The position numbers and the translations under genes were made by a program. The notes under the pieces were generated by a model. The model was given only the letters and a program-made list of their open reading frames with translations. It ran no database searches and had not been told where the DNA came from. Source: Paraburkholderia sp. BL10I2N1 (GTDB lineage: Bacteria > Pseudomonadota > Gammaproteobacteria > Burkholderiales > Burkholderiaceae). Taken from it: DNA of 64,000 bases. The stretch lies in the NCBI RefSeq assembly GCF_004361815.1, contig NZ_SNWA01000002.1, positions 1,116,001-1,180,000 on the forward strand, in the 5' to 3' direction. Shown here piece by piece: positions 37,132 to 45,066 of this stretch. Numbering within the stretch: position 1 is the stretch's first letter; the number at the start of each line of letters is the position of its first letter.

Positions 37132-37371
37132 TTAGCAAACGCGCATTACCAGGCGTTCAGCCTCAGGCGGGAACACGCACCACGAACCGTCGCGGTGTCG
37201 GAAGAAAAACAGCCCAACCGGCCCTTTCGGCAAAAGTAGCTCAATGTGCACACAGGTCCCCTGATTCGACTGCGCGCGACCAGATCGGGTAACCCGGACT
37301 GGCGTCTCAGCAGTTGGCGCAAGCCATTTTTCAACAAGCGAACGCAAGGACCTTTCTGATGCAATAACCAT
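37132..37371 (-). CDS. Small hypothetical protein
   Basis: A 79-residue protein starting MVIASERSLRSLVEKWLAP and ending with GLFFFRHRDGSWCVFPPE. The sequence has ordinary protein character and reminds me of short conserved hypotheticals in Burkholderia genomes, but I cannot name a family. GAAGAAG precedes the ATG. It lies 110 bases downstream of the acyl-CoA ligase gene on the same strand. Function unknown. Confidence 0.5.
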   Translation of the reverse strand: MVIASERSLRSLVEKWLAPTAETPVRVTRSGRAQSNQGTCVHIELLLPKGPVGLFFFRHRDGSWCVFPPEAERLVMRVC

Positions 37372-37482
37372 CTTCTTCCCCAACCGAAAATCCGAGCTTT
37401 AAACCGATGAAACTGGCGATTCGGGCGCGACATCGGGGCGCGTGCGCGTGACTGAACGCCGCCGTCAATGTCAGGGCTGGTG

Positions 37483-39492
37483 TTACCTTGGCACGCCGTG
37501 CGTCTCTGACGCTGCGATACCGTCAACATTGCTCTGCGGACTCGCCGCGACAGAGACCGAAAACGCGAATGGAAAGCGCCCAAGCACAGAAGTCGCCAAT
37601 AGTTCGAACCCGGCGTCGGGGAGTTCGACGTGAATCGAAATCCCGCGCGAGGTGTCTTCAACGATACTAACGGTTGCACCCTCGACGCCAGTTTCCACGA
37701 GCGCCGACCGTAAGGCGTCTGCTGTTTCGCGCCGTTTCAGCGTCGGCTTGAAGATCTTGCCGACGCCTGTCAGAGGCATCGCATCGACGATCCGTATCCC
37801 CTTTGGAAACGCAGCGCGCTCGCTGATCTCGCCACACAGGAACTCGGCCAGTTCCGTTTCGGTTGCCGCTATGCCTGGCTTTAGCTGGACAAAGGCGACC
37901 GGCAGTTCGCCCGCGTGCATATCCGGACGCCCCACTGCTGCGGCGATCTGGACTGCGGGATGGCGATGCAGTGCTTCTTCGATTGCCGCAGGGTCGATGT
38001 TGTGTCCACCCCGGATAATCAGCTCCTTCTTCCTGCCGGTGAGCCAGAAGTAACCGTCTGCGTCGCAGCGTCCCAGATCGCCCGTATTGAGCCATCGGCC
38101 GCCGTCACCCAGCTCGATCCAGATGCCGCTGTTCTGCTCCGGCCTCGCATAACCGATGAACACGTTAGGGCCGGAGATAATCAGCTGGCCGACCTCATCC
38201 GCGACACATTCCCGTACATACCGGCCGGTTTCATCGACCACCACAGCTTTCATTGCCTGACCCGGGACACGAAGACCAATCGAACCGACCCTGTGCTCCC
38301 CAAGCGGGGGGTTAACGCTGCTTACGCAGGTACCTTCCGTGAGACCGTAGCCTTCGAGAATTCTTATTCCCGTACGATGCTGGAAAGTGCGAAGCAATTC
38401 GACCGGCATGGGGGCGGCGCCGCACAGGCCATACTCGAGCGAGCTGATGTCATGCTCGCCAACCGGAACCTCCAGCAGCGACCCGTAGAGTGTCGGGACA
38501 CCGCTAAAGAAGTTGATGCGGTAATGCTCGACAATTTCCCAGAAGCGCTTGACAACGCCCTCGCCCCGATACCCTGCCGGCGTGCCGAGGACGACGTGGG
38601 CGCCACGCGAGAACGCCAGCAGACCCGTCACCATCACGGCGTTGACGTGAAAAAGCGGCAATCCACAAAAAATCGTTTTCCCCGGACCAATGCTTTCGCC
38701 GAAGAATTGACCTGCGGTCCACGCATTGGCCACCTCGTTGCCGTGCCGGCGCATCGCAATTTTCGGCAGCCCCGTGGTGCCGCCGGTGCAGAAGTAGGAC
38801 GAGACATCATCGCTGCTCATTCGACGCGAGCTGCTGAGCACCACGCCGGACTCACGTGCGATTGAGGTGCTGAAGTCGTGGACCTGGATCTGCGAAGGAA
38901 CCACGCTTCGCACACCGCCCTCGCCATGCAGTGTTGAATACTCGCCTCGTTGAAGCATCCGGGCCGCAAACCGCTTTTCGCCCGGCATCCGGTCGGCCAG
39001 GTTGACGAGCACCAGATCTCTTAGGGCGGGAACCTCGTGCAATACCGACTGCACTTTTTGCCAGAGGTCAGTCCCGGGAAACGGCGCCAGTGTGACGAGC
39101 ACGCTGGCGCCTGATGCGTTGAGCAGCTCGCCGATGGCTTTTCCTTCAAGCAGCGGGTTGATCGCGCAGACAATCCCGGCCGCTTCGCCTCCCCAGATCA
39201 CAAAGTGCGTCTCGGGCAGATTCGGCAGCACATAGGCGACGACTGAATCTTGCTGTACACCCAGCCGCGTAAGCATGTTTGCCGCGCGCGTGATATCACG
39301 CATCAGCTCGCTGTAAGTCCAGTGCTCCGGGTTCGCGTACTCGTCGGCTGTGGCGAAGAACGAAAGCGCGGGTGCCGAAGGGTCGATGGCCGCGCCGCGG
39401 CAGATCATCTCGTAAGTCGACGACGGGAACTCCGCCAGTTGTCCCTGCGTTTCAATAGCAAGGACATCGTCTAATTGTGCGACGCCTTTCAT
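37483..39492 (-). CDS. AMP-dependent acyl-CoA synthetase
   Basis: A 669-residue adenylate-forming enzyme. The P-loop is TGGTTGLPKIAMRRHGNE, the A5 block is EGYGLTEGT, the A7 region is WLNTGDLGRCDADGYFWLTG, the hinge follows as RKKELIIRGG, and the catalytic lysine block is VGKIFKPTLKR. It activates a carboxylic acid as acyl-AMP and then acyl-CoA. Its ATG overlaps the stop of the preceding hydrolase gene (ATGA at 39489-39492), so it is the third gene of the ring-cleavage operon. Substrate is unknown; an acid released by ring cleavage is likely. Confidence 0.88.
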   Translation of the reverse strand: MKGVAQLDDVLAIETQGQLAEFPSSTYEMICRGAAIDPSAPALSFFATADEYANPEHWTYSELMRDITRAANMLTRLGVQQDSVVAYVLPNLPETHFVIWGGEAAGIVCAINPLLEGKAIGELLNASGASVLVTLAPFPGTDLWQKVQSVLHEVPALRDLVLVNLADRMPGEKRFAARMLQRGEYSTLHGEGGVRSVVPSQIQVHDFSTSIARESGVVLSSSRRMSSDDVSSYFCTGGTTGLPKIAMRRHGNEVANAWTAGQFFGESIGPGKTIFCGLPLFHVNAVMVTGLLAFSRGAHVVLGTPAGYRGEGVVKRFWEIVEHYRINFFSGVPTLYGSLLEVPVGEHDISSLEYGLCGAAPMPVELLRTFQHRTGIRILEGYGLTEGTCVSSVNPPLGEHRVGSIGLRVPGQAMKAVVVDETGRYVRECVADEVGQLIISGPNVFIGYARPEQNSGIWIELGDGGRWLNTGDLGRCDADGYFWLTGRKKELIIRGGHNIDPAAIEEALHRHPAVQIAAAVGRPDMHAGELPVAFVQLKPGIAATETELAEFLCGEISERAAFPKGIRIVDAMPLTGVGKIFKPTLKRRETADALRSALVETGVEGATVSIVEDTSRGISIHVELPDAGFELLATSVLGRFPFAFSVSVAASPQSNVDGIAASETHGVPR

Positions 39493-40445
39493 GCTGCCTC
39501 TTGGACAACGACGTTATGCTGCACCCCCAGGTTGATCGAGCGGTCGTAGCTGACGATGTTCGCCTCCACCACGTCCCCTACCTGCAGATACTGCGGCCGT
39601 TCGGCCTGCAAGTTCAGGAAAAGCCGCCATTTCTCCGCTTCGGGCAGCTGCGCCGCGGCACGCTGCTTTTCAGGTGACGGTATGCTCAGTGCACAGCCAG
39701 AAGGCGTGCCCGTCGCGAGCAGGTCGCCCGCGCGCAGGTCGTGTATGCCGGATAGCTCCGTCAAGGTCTCCGCCGGACCGTAGACGAGACCCGTCGTGGT
39801 GTCGTTCTGCCGGACGGTCCCGTTGACCGTCAGCGTCAGCACAAGCTCCTTCAACTTCGAAATGTCGTCTTTCTCGAGGAGGCAAAGGTAAGGACCGACA
39901 GGGCCAAACGTGCGATAGCTCTTGCCCTTGTAGAACTGCATCTGCGGAATCTGGATATCGCGCGCGGAGTAGTCGTTGACGATCACGGCGCCAGCAATGT
40001 AATCATGCAGGTTCTCGTCGGTGACCGTTTCACGGGACGTGATGTCGCGTTTGAGCACGAGACCGAGTTCGATTTCGTAGTCGAGAAATCGCACCTCGTT
40101 TGGCTTCACCACGTGCGAGTTGGCCGGAACGATGCAGCTCGTCGCCTTCGTGAAGATCATGTTGAATTTCTTCACATCCGGGTCCATGCCGGACTCGATC
40201 ATATGCTGGCGATAGTTCGCGCCCTGACAGATGAACTGCTGGTTGGCGGTCACGGGCGACAACCATTGCACTTCCGATTCGAAAATCGTCGGACCATCAA
40301 GCGCCAGCAGCTGCTCGACGGGATTGGCCTCGATAAACCCGGCGGTCGACGTGAACTCGCCGGGAACCGGCGTGATCGCACCGTTAGCAACCACGCCCCA
40401 ATGGGCGCGGCCTTGGTGAAGGTAATGCAGAACGTGAACTGCCAT
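39489..40445 (-). CDS. Fumarylacetoacetate-hydrolase-family protein
   Basis: A 318-residue FAH-fold enzyme. The metal-binding Glu/Glu/Asp set lies in LDYEIELGLVL and VNDYSARDIQ. KSYRTFGPVGPYL and GDLLATGTPSGCAL are family signatures. Members hydrolyse or decarboxylate acylpyruvates and related ring-cleavage products. It follows the extradiol-type dioxygenase gene by 35 bases and overlaps the ligase gene by 4, so the three act in order: cleavage, hydrolysis, CoA activation. Confidence 0.88.
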   Translation of the reverse strand: MAVHVLHYLHQGRAHWGVVANGAITPVPGEFTSTAGFIEANPVEQLLALDGPTIFESEVQWLSPVTANQQFICQGANYRQHMIESGMDPDVKKFNMIFTKATSCIVPANSHVVKPNEVRFLDYEIELGLVLKRDITSRETVTDENLHDYIAGAVIVNDYSARDIQIPQMQFYKGKSYRTFGPVGPYLCLLEKDDISKLKELVLTLTVNGTVRQNDTTTGLVYGPAETLTELSGIHDLRAGDLLATGTPSGCALSIPSPEKQRAAAQLPEAEKWRLFLNLQAERPQYLQVGDVVEANIVSYDRSINLGVQHNVVVQEAA

Positions 40446-40480
40446 TTGTCAATCTCCGGATTCGATAAAGAGGTCTTGCT

Positions 40481-41551
40481 TCAGGCGAAAATCTTTGCCA
40501 GCGTTCGCAACTTGCTCAGCGTCAGGTCGGGGCTACGGCGCAGGTTTCTGAAAAGCGCCACAATGCTCGCGGGCGTGAACCTGGGTTTCGTGAAACTGCG
40601 CGGCATCGTCGGCCCCCATTGCGCCATGGCTTCACGACTCACAGCATGGATCCCGGTCGGCGCGTCGGCCGTAAAGAGGTCGCCGTCGCAGTAGTGTTCG
40701 TGCTTGTCGCCCCACGGGTCCTGCCAGTAGTCGAAGATCTGGCTGCCCAGGATGTGCCGACCAATCCCCCATGCGTGAGTCCATCCGCTATCGCGCAGGA
40801 CTCGCTGGCCCATACCGACCGCGTCCGCGTCGACGACTTCGTACGCGCTATGGCTGTAAGTGGGCACAAAGCCTTGTGCAAGGGCGAGCGTATGGTGATC
40901 GGCCGGTCTATCCCCGAGATCGAGTCGCATGAACGCGACGGCGGGCGAGCCGTCGGGAAGCACCTGCACGTCGCTCGGGATGAAACCGAAATGCTGCGTG
41001 TACCATGCGCAGGTTTCCTGATAGTCGGCAAGTTCAAGCACGACGTGTCCGAGCCCGATAATTTCCGGCGCCCGCTCGGGCGGTCGCTGTGTCCCGTTGA
41101 TCCGGACGGTGGCATCGACGGAATTGAATGGCAACGGCAGCCGATGGGGCAAGGCCGATGCGGGCGCCTGGCCCCAGATTGCATCGACACGAAAACCAGA
41201 AGGATCCATCAGTCGCACCACGTAGCCCCCGCCCGCGAGCGCAGACCGTTCGACCTCTGACGCGCCAGGCAGTTTTGCGAGTGCATCGAGCGCGGCCCTG
41301 CTGCCGATCTGTAATCCGAAGCCAACGAACCGGGATTTCGGCGCCTTGCGCACGACATAACAAAAATGCGAAGCGCCCGTACCGCGCAGAAGCAGCAGCG
41401 CTTCGTCCCGCGATACGGTTCGCAGCCCAAAGTCATTGAGAAACTGTTCGGCTTTCTCAAGGTCTGGCCGCTCGAATACCAGATAGGCCAATGCCGTTGC
41501 TTTCGCCGTTGGATTGGGATGACGGGCCGGCTGTGCAGTAGTCAGTTTCAT
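40481..41551 (-). CDS. VOC-superfamily extradiol-type ring-cleavage dioxygenase
   Basis: A 356-residue two-domain vicinal-oxygen-chelate protein. The N-terminal domain (about residues 18-130) lacks metal ligands. The second (about 165-290) carries His in LGHVVLELADY, His in YSHSAYEVVDAD and Glu in DKHEHYCDGD, the 2-His-1-Glu Fe(II) set of catechol/2,3-dihydroxybiphenyl dioxygenases. The last 60 residues are an unusual tail. It is the first gene of the operon, about 395 bases downstream of the likely transcription start. Substrate is probably a trihydroxybenzene or catechol given the transhydroxylase nearby. Confidence 0.83.
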   Translation of the reverse strand: MKLTTAQPARHPNPTAKATALAYLVFERPDLEKAEQFLNDFGLRTVSRDEALLLLRGTGASHFCYVVRKAPKSRFVGFGLQIGSRAALDALAKLPGASEVERSALAGGGYVVRLMDPSGFRVDAIWGQAPASALPHRLPLPFNSVDATVRINGTQRPPERAPEIIGLGHVVLELADYQETCAWYTQHFGFIPSDVQVLPDGSPAVAFMRLDLGDRPADHHTLALAQGFVPTYSHSAYEVVDADAVGMGQRVLRDSGWTHAWGIGRHILGSQIFDYWQDPWGDKHEHYCDGDLFTADAPTGIHAVSREAMAQWGPTMPRSFTKPRFTPASIVALFRNLRRSPDLTLSKLRTLAKIFA

Positions 41552-41951
41552 GGCGGAAGGTAATCAGACGGGTGGGATGGCGAAGGCGGCTTCGAGCGCC
41601 GGCGCGCTGATGGGGTACCCAGCAGCGGAAGATGCTGGCGGGCTTTGGGTGCTCGTGCAGGCCCGAGCAAATTGATGGGGCTGAACTGCCTCCACAGCGG
41701 CGGCCTCGGGCGCGTATCCCGCATGGCAATTGCCCACACCTCGCAGTGCCAGGGGCCCGCTGGACGAGGAAGCGCGCCGTCCGGCCACTGGTGGGTAATT
41801 CGCCGGCGCGACATCCAAGGCGGATCGCAATGCCTGGATCCGCGTACGAATAAGGTGATGCCGGCCGGTCGGCGCAGCACCGTTTCTGATTACTGTCTCC
41901 ACAGTCACTCCGTCTCTTTTCGTTAGACCGGCCCTCGGTGCCGTTGATGAC

Positions 41952-42002
41952 ATTAAACTCATCTATGATCGTTTTGTCAATATAGACGTTCGAATCTATA
42001 CT
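41952..42002. promoter_or_regulatory. Back-to-back promoters for the catabolic operon and the TetR gene
   Basis: Plus strand: TTGTCA (41974-41979), 17-base spacer, TATACT (41997-42002), driving the TetR gene. Minus strand: TTGACA (41980-41975), 17-base spacer, TTTAAT (41957-41952), driving the dioxygenase operon. The two -35 boxes overlap on opposite strands, so one bound repressor could control both. Confidence 0.65.
41981..42000. promoter_or_regulatory. Likely TetR operator
   Basis: TATAGA (41981-41986), 8 bases, TCTATA (41995-42000). The inverted repeat covers the spacer and -10 box of the TetR promoter and abuts the -35 of the divergent promoter, the classic position for autorepression and control of the divergent operon. 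Confidence 0.6.
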
Positions 42003-42029
42003 GTTAATATGACCAGACCTGGATCCATC

Positions 42030-42785
42030 ATGACGAACACGACAAACCGCCAGACAGCCAGGCGTTCCACGCGCGCGGCGCCCGTCTCCCCGACTCCCGT
42101 TGTCGAAGAACGGGAGCCGCGCGGTGCGCGCCGCAAACGTGAAACGCGTGCGCGTCTGCTCGACGCCGCCCTCCGGCTGATGGCCGAAAAGGGCATGGAG
42201 GGCGTGGCAATCAATGAAATCACCGAGGCCGCCGACGTGGGCTTTGGCTCGTTCTACAACCACTTCGAGTCGAAGGAGGCGATCTACGCGACGCTTGTCG
42301 ACAATGTGTTCGAGGATTTCGCGAAAATGCTCGATCGCCTTACTGGCGGCATTTCCGACCCCGCAGAAGTGGTCGCCGTCTCTGTGCGCCATACTGTCCT
42401 GCGTGCGCGGCATGATCCCGTGTGGGGACGTTTCCTGATCCGCGAAGGGTTTTCTGCGCGCGCGACCAGACGCGGGCTGGGCCAACGGCTCCTGCGCGAC
42501 ATCGGCAACGGCGTTGCTGTGAAGCGGTTCGTCGTTGCTGACCCGTTCATCGGATTTCTTGCGGTTGGCGGCACGGTTCTCTCTGCCATTGCGGCCGAAC
42601 TGAACTATGTTGCGCCGGGCGCAACCGCGGCGGGCGTGCTCGAGGAACTCGGCTTCAGCGGCGAGCACCTTCCCGAGCGCACGGCAGCGATGCTGCTGCA
42701 AACACTTGGGCTAAAACGCGCGGAGGCGGAAAAGGTGGCAGCGCGTGAACTGCCCATCGTTGAGGAAGGCGTCGAGGAAAATTGA
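42030..42785 (+). CDS. TetR-family regulator of the divergent ring-cleavage operon
   Basis: A 251-residue protein. I prefer ATG 42030, because the readable promoter would start transcription near 42009, on top of the other possible ATG. The HTH occupies about residues 31-82 (RETRARLLDAALRLMAEKG, INEITEAADVGFGSFYNHF). A basic, Ser/Thr/Pro-rich N-terminal tail of about 28 residues precedes it. The ligand domain is all-helical and unassigned. Location and operator argue that it represses the dioxygenase-FAH-ligase operon until an aromatic ligand binds. Confidence 0.86.
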   Translation: MTNTTNRQTARRSTRAAPVSPTPVVEEREPRGARRKRETRARLLDAALRLMAEKGMEGVAINEITEAADVGFGSFYNHFESKEAIYATLVDNVFEDFAKMLDRLTGGISDPAEVVAVSVRHTVLRARHDPVWGRFLIREGFSARATRRGLGQRLLRDIGNGVAVKRFVVADPFIGFLAVGGTVLSAIAAELNYVAPGATAAGVLEELGFSGEHLPERTAAMLLQTLGLKRAEAEKVAARELPIVEEGVEEN

Positions 42786-42953
42786 GGTCGGTAGGACCAG
42801 AAGCATTCGACGGGGCCGCTTCATCATCGGACAGGCGATGCCCCTACCGGTCTCTTCTGTGGCGGTCGCCTGTCGGCCGTCCAGATTGATTTGGGGTCGA
42901 ATGGCCGCTGCACAGGCTCGCCGGCCCAACCATTCGGCGGTTGGGCGCTCTGC

Positions 42954-43277
42954 TCAGTCGCCGGCCAGAGCAAGAACGCTTACGATCAATTCCTGGTCCG
43001 TGTTGTCGAGCGCTTCGCTGTGAAAGCTCGATAGATCGCGAAGGGCTGCAGATACGAGCCTGACCGGGTGCGGCGTCGACGGTAAAAGTGGCCACGCATG
43101 CAGAAGGTAGAGCAAAGGCGTGAGCTCCCGCCGCTCGCACCACCGGTCGAAGAGCTCAATACAAAGATCGTCAAGCTGTTTGCGCAAGCGGGACTGGTCC
43201 GTGCCGCTGTCGTCATCATCTCCGGGCCGGACCACAGAAAACCTGACCGACATGTTTCTATTCGAAGCGATTTCCAT
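42954..43277 (-). CDS. Hypothetical protein, conserved-looking
   Basis: A 107-residue protein starting MEIASNRNMSVRFSVV, with an ordinary soluble composition (QLDDLCIELFDRWCERREL, then PLLYLLHAWPLLPS). I have the impression of similar short Burkholderia hypotheticals with an LCxELFDRWCERR core, but cannot name a domain. Start choice is uncertain; the frame opens at 43322. Confidence 0.5.
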   Translation of the reverse strand: MEIASNRNMSVRFSVVRPGDDDDSGTDQSRLRKQLDDLCIELFDRWCERRELTPLLYLLHAWPLLPSTPHPVRLVSAALRDLSSFHSEALDNTDQELIVSVLALAGD

Positions 43278-44010
43278 TTCTGTCGGTCCAAAACGGGTTG
43301 GCGCAGCTCGTGATGGGCGCACGCGTGCCCGAGTCGCGACCGGCCACGGTGCTCATTGCGTGAAGCGAGGAACCGGTCCGCCAGCCGCTGTTTGGGCGCC
43401 GTCTGACAGATGCGGGCAAGACAGCGTCACCTTGCCCGCCCTGCTGGACGCCCCCGCTGCCCTCGACGGGCTATCCGTTGGGTTCGCAGCGAAGGCGCGC
43501 ACGACTTTGGCTATTTGTGCAGCGATTGTTGTTAGCGCGTGCCGATGACCATCGACGATCGCCTGATATCCATCGGACACGGGTTCGCTCACGACGCTGT
43601 GACAGGATTGAGTTACATCGGTCCCAGAGCAGCCCGTCGGAATCTGAGTCTGCGAGGCTGCTCAGGGTCGTGTTCTGCCGATCGTGGCCTCGCGAGGTTC
43701 TGGCTGCGCATGCCGTTTTGAGGCGGTGACCGGCCACGTTCAGTCAATCAAAATTGACCCTTCAACGTCCGCCATCTGGTTGCAGACGCTGACAAGGCGC
43801 GATGTGCTCCGTTTCTTCCGGTGTAGCTATTTTGGTGGGCGTCGTCCTTTGAATTGGACGCATCGGCACCACGGGATTTCACCGGCCCGTTCGTCGTTCT
43901 CAGTGCCCCCCTCAGTCAACATGCAAAGGCCTCATGGCCGATCCACGTCCTGATGACACGACGACAAAACTTGCGATGCGAATGGCGGCGCCGGCGCGGT
44001 GTAGCGCAGA
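43278..44010. other. Gene-poor stretch
   Basis: About 730 bases with several short frames but none recognisable. It lies next to the truncated mntH and may be part of the same damaged zone. Confidence 0.4.
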
Positions 44011-44622
44011 TCACCCTGCCATGCCAGGGATAGCGACACCGAACGTCTGAAGCAGCAGGACGACATTCAACGCGAGGATGATGGCCGTCGCGGCAATCGC
44101 GGCAATATCGGTAACTCGACTGTTGACGAATTCGCCCATGATATCCCGGCGGCGCGTGAAGATGACCAGCGCCACCATCGGAACAGGCAGCGCGAACGAA
44201 AGGACGACCTGGCTGATCACCAGCGCTTGTGTGGCGTTCACCCCGAGCGCCACTACGACGAACGCGGGGACCATCGTGATGAGCCGCCGCAGCCAGACAG
44301 GAATGCGGAAGCCAACGAACCCCTGCATGATCATCTGGCCTGCCATGGCACCGACAACCGAGCTGGAGACGCCGGAACTGATCAGGGAGATCAGGAAAAT
44401 GGCCGCCGCGCCCGCGCCGAGCAAGGGCGTAAGGGTGTGATACGCGGTTTCGATTTCCGCGACGTCACTGTGACCTGCATGGAATGCAGCGCTCGCCATG
44501 ATCACCATCGCCATGTTCACAAGACCGGCGAGGGAAAGGGCGACGATGACTTCACGATTCGAAAAGTGCAGCAGCAGGCGCCACTCGCGCACATTGCGTC
44601 CGACTTCGGTGACGCGCACCAA
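44011..44622 (-). pseudogene. mntH: Nramp-family divalent metal transporter (mntH), N-terminal half missing
   Basis: About 203 codons match the C-terminal half of MntH: HSDVAEIETAYHTLTPLLG, SGVSSSVVGAMAGQMIMQG, VNATQALVISQVVLSFALP, LVIFTRRRDIMGEFVNSR. Intact proteins are about 430 residues. Similarity stops near 44640, where a serine-recombinase remnant begins. The metal-binding DPGN motif in the first membrane segment is lost, so it cannot transport. Confidence 0.8.
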
Positions 44623-44689
44623 TGATCGCAGAGGCGCGGGAACCTATCGCCGTCCCGCAATGACCGGTTCGGAGCGGATCCAACGGCGC

Positions 44690-45066
44690 TATCGACCCTT
44701 TGCCGACGTTCACCGCCGCTTAAGTCGAACGACCGTTCCCGAGGTGCAACGGTCATTCGTGCCATCGTTGTCGGTCGGCAATTGCAGGGCCTTTGCGGTC
44801 GTTGGTCGATCAACAAGTCAACGGCCGGTATGGTTTGCTCAGCTGACAACCAGGGCTGGGCAACGTCAGGGGCGGCAGTGGCCTGACGATGGGTTGCCTG
44901 TAGCTTATCCAGACGCGCCTGACAGGCCCGCAGGCGGCGCAATGCTGCTTCTCCCCAACTCTTCTCGAGTTGCGCCGCAATCAGGCGGTTATCCGGATCG
45001 CAAGCCGCATAGCGTCGCTCCTCATCAATCGACAACGACCGCTCGGCCCGACGAATCCGCCAACGC
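44690..45066 (-). pseudogene. Serine-recombinase (large resolvase) remnant
   Basis: The minus-strand frame RRAERSLSIDEERRYAACDP, then DNRLIAAQLEKSW and ALRRLRACQARLDKLQ matches the coiled-coil/C-terminal part of large serine recombinases (the pattern ERxxxxxDPENRLVAxxLExxW). Past about 44860 the match fades. The catalytic resolvase domain is absent. Its upstream edge overlaps the end of the LRR gene in another frame. Confidence 0.55.

Larger units (their letters stand above)
41552..42029. other. Long leader and divergent control region
   Basis: About 480 bases. The right part holds overlapping divergent promoters (listed separately). The left part, 41552-41945, would be an untranslated leader of the minus-strand operon; frames here (for example 41564-41962 on the minus strand) are low-complexity Ala/Pro-rich and not recognisable as protein. 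Confidence 0.45.

Noticed and set aside
41564..41962. 132-codon minus-strand frame just upstream of the dioxygenase gene
   Set aside because: It is Ala/Pro/Ser-rich without family resemblance, and its start lies upstream of the predicted transcription start.
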